Positions 59,411 through 64,000 of a stretch of 64,000 bases of DNA are shown here, piece after piece (position 1 is the stretch's first letter; each line of letters starts with the position of its first letter). The DNA lies in contig OY970262.1 in the NCBI GenBank assembly GCA_963715655.1, forward strand, positions 1,054,001 to 1,118,000. The letters are read 5' to 3'. Source of the DNA: JANQPD01 sp963715655 (GTDB lineage: Bacteria > Bacteroidota > Bacteroidia > Flavobacteriales > Schleiferiaceae). The position numbers and the translations under genes are program-made. The notes under the pieces are model-generated. The model was not told the DNA's origin. It worked only from the letters and a program-made list of their open reading frames with translations, and did not search any database.

Positions 59411-61678
59411 CTATTTTTTGTTGTCTTCTTTTATCTTGTTAAGTGCACTACCCGCTCTAAACCACTCAATTTGGTTTTCGTTGTACGTATGGTTACACTT
59501 AATGGTATCACTGCTGCCATCGGCATGGGTAAACTTTAAGTGAATAGGCTTGTCTGCCGCAAATTCATTTAAGTCTAGCGTTTCAATGGTATCGTCTTCT
59601 TTTACTTTATCGTAATCGTCTTCGTTGGCAAATGTTAAACCCAACATACCTTGTTTTTTAAGGTTTGTTTCGTGGATACGTGCAAAAGATTTTACCAAAA
59701 CAATGCGCATTCCTAAATGGCGTGGCTGCATGGCCGCGTGTTCTCTAGAAGAACCTTCACCATAATTATGATCGCCAATTACCACCGTTTGGATACCTTC
59801 TTTCTTATACTCACGCTGCACATCAGGCACCTTACCGTACTCACCCGTCATTTGATTTTTCACAGAATCCGTTTTTTCGTTAAACGCATTTACTGCTCCT
59901 GTTAGGGTGTTGTCGCTAATGTTATCCAAATGGCCACGGAAACGCAACCACGGTCCAGCCATAGAAATATGGTCGGTAGTACATTTTCCTTTTGCTTTAA
60001 TAATCAACTTCATGTCTTTGAAGTTTTCACCATCCCAACCGCTAAAAGGCTCAAGTAATTCCAATCGGTCACTATCTTCAGCAACTTGCACATCTACATT
60101 ACTACCATCTTCGGCAGGCTCTTGGTAGCCAGCATCTTCTACTGCAAACCCTTTGGTTGGTAATTCAATACCCATTGGCTCGTCTAACAGTACATCTTCT
60201 CCCTTTTCGTTTTTAAGCGTGTCTTTTAAAGGATTAAAATCCAAGCGTCCGCTTATCGCGATGGCGGCTACCATTTCTGGAGAGGCTACAAAGGCGTGTG
60301 TATTTGGATTACCATCGGCACGTTTGCTAAAGTTTCTATTAAAACTGTGGATGATGGTATTTTTCTGTTCCTTATCTGCATCTTTTCTAGCCCATTGACC
60401 AATGCATGGCCCGCAAGCGTTAGTAAATATGGTGGCATCTAAATCTTCAAAAGTTTTTAAAATACCATCACGCTCTGCAGTATAGCGTACCTGCTCAGAA
60501 CCAGGGTTGATACCAAAATCCGATTTGGTTTTCAAATGCTTGTCAACCGCTTGTTGTGCAATAGATTGCGCACGAGTTAAATCTTCATAAGAAGAGTTGG
60601 TACAAGAACCAATTAAGCCCCATTCTACATCTAAAGGCCAACCGTTTTCTTTAGCTACTGCGCCCATTTTAGAAATAGGCGTAGCTAAATCTGGCGTAAA
60701 AGGCCCGTTAATGTGCGGCTCTAAAGTGCTTAAGTCAATTTCAATTACTTGATCAAAATACTTTTCAGGATTAGCATATACTTCATCATCTCCTGTAAGG
60801 TGTTCTTTTATTTTATTGGCTTCTTCGGCCACTTCATCACGGCCTGTGGCACGTAAATAACGCTCCATAGCTTCATCATAACCAAAGGTGGAGCAAGTTG
60901 CGCCTATTTCAGCACCCATATTACAAATGGTACCTTTTCCTGTGCCGGATAAAGACTTAGCACCTTCGCCAAAATATTCAACAATAGCTCCTGTACCGCC
61001 TTTTACAGTGAGGATACCGGCTACCTTTAGAATCACATCTTTAGAAGCTGTCCAGCCGCTTAATTTACCGGTAAGTTTTACCCCAATTAATTTTGGAAAT
61101 TTCAATTCCCAAGCCATTCCAGCCATTACATCTACGGCATCAGCACCACCAACACCAATGGCCACCATGCCTAGTCCACCTGCGTTTACTGTGTGGCTAT
61201 CCGTACCAATCATCATTCCGCCAGGGAAAGCGTAATTTTCTAAAACTACTTGATGAATAATACCTGCTCCTGGTTTCCAGAAACCAATGCCATATTTGTT
61301 TGAAACCGAAGAAAGAAAATTAAATACTTCACTACTTTTATTTATGGCTTCTTGCAAATCTTTGTCTGCGCCTAGCTTAGCTTGAATGAGGTGATCACAA
61401 TGCACAGTACTTGGCACTGCCGCTTGTTTTCTACCACTTTGCATAAACTGCAAAAGCGCCATTTGTGCCGTAGCATCTTGCATAGCAATGCGATCGGGAG
61501 CAAAATCAACGTAACTTTTTCCTCTTTCGTAAGGTTTTTCCGCTTTTCCATCCCACAAGTGGGCATATAAGATTTTTTCAGAAAGGGTTAATGGAGTTCC
61601 GGTAAGTTTACGGGCTGCTTCTACACGTTCAGGAAACTTTTTGTAAACCTCCTTTATCATTGCTATATCAAATATCAT
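59411..61678 (-). CDS. acn: Aconitate hydratase, mitochondrial-like type
   Basis: TCA-cycle enzyme isomerising citrate and isocitrate with a [4Fe-4S] cluster. 755 aa. Cluster-binding cysteines are visible in GLIGSCTNSSYED and in NACGPCIGQWARKD. The swivel domain contains GDHNYGEGSSREHAAMQPRH. Length and motif style match the mitochondrial enzyme rather than the ~890-aa AcnA or AcnB of E. coli. With gltA in the window, two steps of the TCA cycle are present, but far apart. Confidence 0.96.
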   Translation of the reverse strand: MIFDIAMIKEVYKKFPERVEAARKLTGTPLTLSEKILYAHLWDGKAEKPYERGKSYVDFAPDRIAMQDATAQMALLQFMQSGRKQAAVPSTVHCDHLIQAKLGADKDLQEAINKSSEVFNFLSSVSNKYGIGFWKPGAGIIHQVVLENYAFPGGMMIGTDSHTVNAGGLGMVAIGVGGADAVDVMAGMAWELKFPKLIGVKLTGKLSGWTASKDVILKVAGILTVKGGTGAIVEYFGEGAKSLSGTGKGTICNMGAEIGATCSTFGYDEAMERYLRATGRDEVAEEANKIKEHLTGDDEVYANPEKYFDQVIEIDLSTLEPHINGPFTPDLATPISKMGAVAKENGWPLDVEWGLIGSCTNSSYEDLTRAQSIAQQAVDKHLKTKSDFGINPGSEQVRYTAERDGILKTFEDLDATIFTNACGPCIGQWARKDADKEQKNTIIHSFNRNFSKRADGNPNTHAFVASPEMVAAIAISGRLDFNPLKDTLKNEKGEDVLLDEPMGIELPTKGFAVEDAGYQEPAEDGSNVDVQVAEDSDRLELLEPFSGWDGENFKDMKLIIKAKGKCTTDHISMAGPWLRFRGHLDNISDNTLTGAVNAFNEKTDSVKNQMTGEYGKVPDVQREYKKEGIQTVVIGDHNYGEGSSREHAAMQPRHLGMRIVLVKSFARIHETNLKKQGMLGLTFANEDDYDKVKEDDTIETLDLNEFAADKPIHLKFTHADGSSDTIKCNHTYNENQIEWFRAGSALNKIKEDNKK

Positions 61679-61718
61679 AAATAATTGGTTTTTAGAGTGT
61701 TAAATTTATTCGGCAGCA

Positions 61719-61726
61719 CGAAAGTA
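61719..61726 (-). promoter_or_regulatory. Candidate -7 element for the aconitase gene
   Basis: On the minus strand TACTTTCG, one mismatch to TAnnTTTG, lies 40 nt before the start; the -33 region is only T-rich. Confidence 0.4.
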
Positions 61727-61929
61727 CAAAATGCTTTTTCTATAAAAAAACTAGTATTGCTTGGTTTATAATTAATACGATTTCTAAATAGATACAAAGT
61801 CATTAAATGTTATTCTTTACTATGCGAAATGTATGGCTATGTTAAGTTTAACACGAACACATTTGTAAAATAAAGATTGAATTTTCCCTATTTGCCTTAT
61901 AGGGATTAACTTAAAAAATGCGATTTGGT

Positions 61930-62898
61930 TTATTTATTTTCTAATTCTTTTGATGCTACTTCTCCAATATGGAAAAGTGCATCACCTTTATGGATTAATG
62001 GAAAGTTGTTATGCCCAATTATATAGCCATCATACGGGCATTTTACCTTTACGGAGTAATCATTCGTTGGGCTAGATATGTATCCTAGGGTTTGACCTAC
62101 TTTTACTTTGTTTCCACTTTCTTTTTTATGACGAAATAAACCAGAAACTTCTGCGCGAATCCAGTGCGAATCGTTAAAGAAACGGGTTTTCTTTTTTGGA
62201 AAAGTTTTTTCCATCATACCAAAATGATGCAGCACTCTAGCAATACCTTTTAAACCCTCTTCTACCGTTTTAGGATCTATGCGTAAGGTTTCGCCACCTT
62301 CAAATACTACTACGGTTTTACCCAAATTTTTAGCTGTTTCTCTAAAAGAACCTTCAATTACCTTGCTGTTTAAGGTAAATGGAGCTGCAAAGGCATCCGA
62401 AATTTCTTTGGCCAATTCATCACCATTTTCATATCGCATTTGTGGGAAGTTAGTACGGCTGCTACCACCAGTATGAAAATCCATCCCAAAATCTATTTGT
62501 GGTAAAATTTCGGTAGTAAGTACGTGCGCCACCATACTGGCTAAAGAGCCATCTTCTTTACCCGGAAAACTGCGGTTAACATCTTTACCATCAGGCACGT
62601 AACGTGCAAAGTTTATAAACCCATATACGTTAATAATGGGCATGGCAATAATGCTTCCGCACAATAGCTTTTCGCTTAAATCACGGTTGAGGTAGCGTCT
62701 AACTATCTCAATTCCATTTACTTCATCACCATGCATACCTCCACTCAAAAGTACCGTAGGGCCATCAGTTTTGCTGCGTATAATATGTACGGGTAACGTA
62801 ATGGGTGTGCCCGATGGAAGGCGTGCTACTTCAATTTCTAACGAAGTGCTTTCTCCTAGCTTAATTTCCGTATCGCGTATGGTGATAATCTTGCTCAA
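61930..62898 (-). CDS. Succinylglutamate desuccinylase/aspartoacylase family protein
   Basis: 322 aa M14-like zinc hydrolase. Ligands His and Glu are in SGGMHGDEVNG, the third His in GMDFHTGG. Arg residues in ARYVPDGKDVNRSFPG and the catalytic Glu in VVVFEGGE fit. The C-terminal part (KVGQTLGYIS, KCPYDGYIIGHNNFPLIHKG) is a biotinyl-like barrel typical of the subgroup. The substrate is not known; the family removes acyl groups from amino acids or peptides. Its start overlaps the purB stop by 4 nt. Confidence 0.92.
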   Translation of the reverse strand: MSKIITIRDTEIKLGESTSLEIEVARLPSGTPITLPVHIIRSKTDGPTVLLSGGMHGDEVNGIEIVRRYLNRDLSEKLLCGSIIAMPIINVYGFINFARYVPDGKDVNRSFPGKEDGSLASMVAHVLTTEILPQIDFGMDFHTGGSSRTNFPQMRYENGDELAKEISDAFAAPFTLNSKVIEGSFRETAKNLGKTVVVFEGGETLRIDPKTVEEGLKGIARVLHHFGMMEKTFPKKKTRFFNDSHWIRAEVSGLFRHKKESGNKVKVGQTLGYISSPTNDYSVKVKCPYDGYIIGHNNFPLIHKGDALFHIGEVASKELENK

Positions 62899-64000
62899 AT
62901 TCCGGTGTAATTTTGTGGCGTAATTCGTTTAAGTTCCTCTTTTACAGTATCTGAAACGGTAAGTTCATCTATAAAATCGGCAATGCTTTGTTTGGTAATA
63001 GCGGTGTTGGTTCTAGTAAGATTTTTTAACGCTTCATAAGGGTTTGGGTAATGCTCACGTCTCAAAATATTCTGAATACCTTCTGCCACCACGGCCCAAT
63101 TGCTTTCTAAATCTTTAGCAATTTTAGCTTCGTTTATAAGCAATTTATCCAACCCTTTAATGGTAGAATTTATCGCGATAAGCGTGTGCCCAATGGGAAC
63201 ACCAACGTTGCGCAGTACGGTGCTATCCGTTAAATCGCGCTGCAAACGTGAGAGGGGAAGTTTAGACGATAAATGCTCAAAAATGGCGTTGGCAATGCCC
63301 AAATTACCTTCACTATTTTCAAAGTCTATCGGGTTTACTTTATGTGGCATGGCTGATGAACCAATTTCACCTTCTTTTATGCGTTGCTTAAAGTAATCCA
63401 TGGAAATGTAAGTCCACAAATCACGGTTCATATCCAACACAATAGTATTAATGCGCTTTAAGCAATCAAAAAGAGCTGCCATATTATCATAATGCTCAAT
63501 TTGAGTGGTAGGCCAAGATTGCTGTAAACCCAAGTTTTCGTTTACAAACTCTTCTGAAAAAGCACGCCAATCCACATCAGGGTAAGAAACATGGTGCGCA
63601 TTAAAATTACCGGTGGCACCACCAAATTTGGCCGAAAATGGAATGTGGCGCATTTGCCTAAGTTGTTGATCAATACGCTCGGCATACACCATTATTTCTT
63701 TACCTAAGCGGGTAGGAGAGGCGGGTTGTCCGTGGGTGCGTGCCAACATGGGGATTTCTTCCCATTGCTCGGCTAAATTGTTGAGCGTAATTACTAACTC
63801 CCCCATCATAGGCACATATTCTGCATCTATGTACTCTTTTATAGAAAGCGGAACAGCGGTGTTATTAATGTCTTGAGAGGTAAGGCCAAAGTGCACAAAT
63901 TCTCTAAACTTCTCAAGACCCAACTCGTCTAAATGATCTTTTATAAAATACTCAACTGCTTTTACATCGTGGTTGGTAGTTTTTTCAATTTCTTTAATGC
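62895..64000 (-). CDS. purB: Adenylosuccinate lyase, 5' end outside the window
   Basis: Cleaves adenylosuccinate and SAICAR in purine synthesis. The frame is open to the window edge: EIEKTTNHDVKAVEYFIK lies upstream of the TTG at 63923, so that codon is not the start. About 100 N-terminal residues are missing. Visible motifs are TSQDINNTA, ARTHGQPASPTRLGKE and the signature SSAMPHKVNPIDFEN with the catalytic Ser. The fold is the E. coli-like long form. It is followed by the deacylase gene with a 4-nt overlap. Confidence 0.96.
   Translation of the reverse strand, partial: IKEIEKTTNHDVKAVEYFIKDHLDELGLEKFREFVHFGLTSQDINNTAVPLSIKEYIDAEYVPMMGELVITLNNLAEQWEEIPMLARTHGQPASPTRLGKEIMVYAERIDQQLRQMRHIPFSAKFGGATGNFNAHHVSYPDVDWRAFSEEFVNENLGLQQSWPTTQIEHYDNMAALFDCLKRINTIVLDMNRDLWTYISMDYFKQRIKEGEIGSSAMPHKVNPIDFENSEGNLGIANAIFEHLSSKLPLSRLQRDLTDSTVLRNVGVPIGHTLIAINSTIKGLDKLLINEAKIAKDLESNWAVVAEGIQNILRREHYPNPYEALKNLTRTNTAITKQSIADFIDELTVSDTVKEELKRITPQNYTGI

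Overview
The window looks like chromosomal DNA of a Bacteroidota bacterium, most likely from Flavobacteriales or a close relative. Evidence: AT-rich sequence; promoters of the Bacteroidota type (TTTG, 19 nt, TAnnTTTG); a type IX secretion (T9SS) C-terminal sorting domain; many exported proteins cut at Ala-Gln or carrying a lipobox; and the gene order rplQ-carA-eno-gltA after the ribosomal super-operon. Species was not determined. All calls come from reading the sequence; no database search was run.

Region 1 (1-19.5 kb, all +) is a dense S10/spc/alpha ribosomal super-operon. It runs from the 3' part of fusA through rpsJ to rplQ, with secY, infA, rpmJ (38 aa) and rpoA inside, and closes with a strong terminator. 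carA, eno and gltA follow, with another terminator. Region 2 (19.5-30.4 kb, +) holds an exported putative barrel protein, rpsA with a well-formed promoter and structured leader, a signal-peptide gene broken by an in-frame TAA, a small lipoprotein, a 219-bp MITE-like element, a Nif3-family protein, a coiled-coil protein, a TPR protein, lgt and a DUF192 protein.

Region 3 (30.4-43.7 kb, mostly -) begins with a 7-bp tandem repeat of about 19 copies. It then has an NlpC/P60 lipoprotein, a T9SS cargo gene split by a second MITE copy, an overlapping chain antitoxin-PIN toxin-yidD-lipoprotein, cysS, folE, an Nmad2-family protein, a large BNR-propeller protein, a FadL-like barrel and a Ser/Arg-rich lipoprotein. 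Region 4 (43.7-52.4 kb) has proS, a conserved unknown, tRNA-Glu with rpsT, and a repeat cluster. In that cluster a small GIY-YIG nuclease gene sits between two 222-bp direct repeats that carry hairpins. Next come an epimerase, several unknown exported proteins, and a SAP/DUF6434 gene split by an in-frame TAA.

Region 5 (52.4-57.6 kb, +) is the best candidate for an undescribed system: an AAA+ ATPase, a 76-aa helical protein, two homologous PD-(D/E)XK (PDDEXK_4-like) nucleases and a WYL regulator, packed with overlaps. A defence role is inference from domain content and context. Region 6 (57.8-64 kb, -) returns to metabolism: menB, a ParE-like toxin pair, aconitase, an M14-like deacylase and purB, which is cut by the window end.

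The window joins a conserved housekeeping core to accessory patches that show gene decay: two apparent CAA-to-TAA nonsense changes, a signal-peptide frameshift, a MITE insertion and a repeat-truncated lipoprotein.
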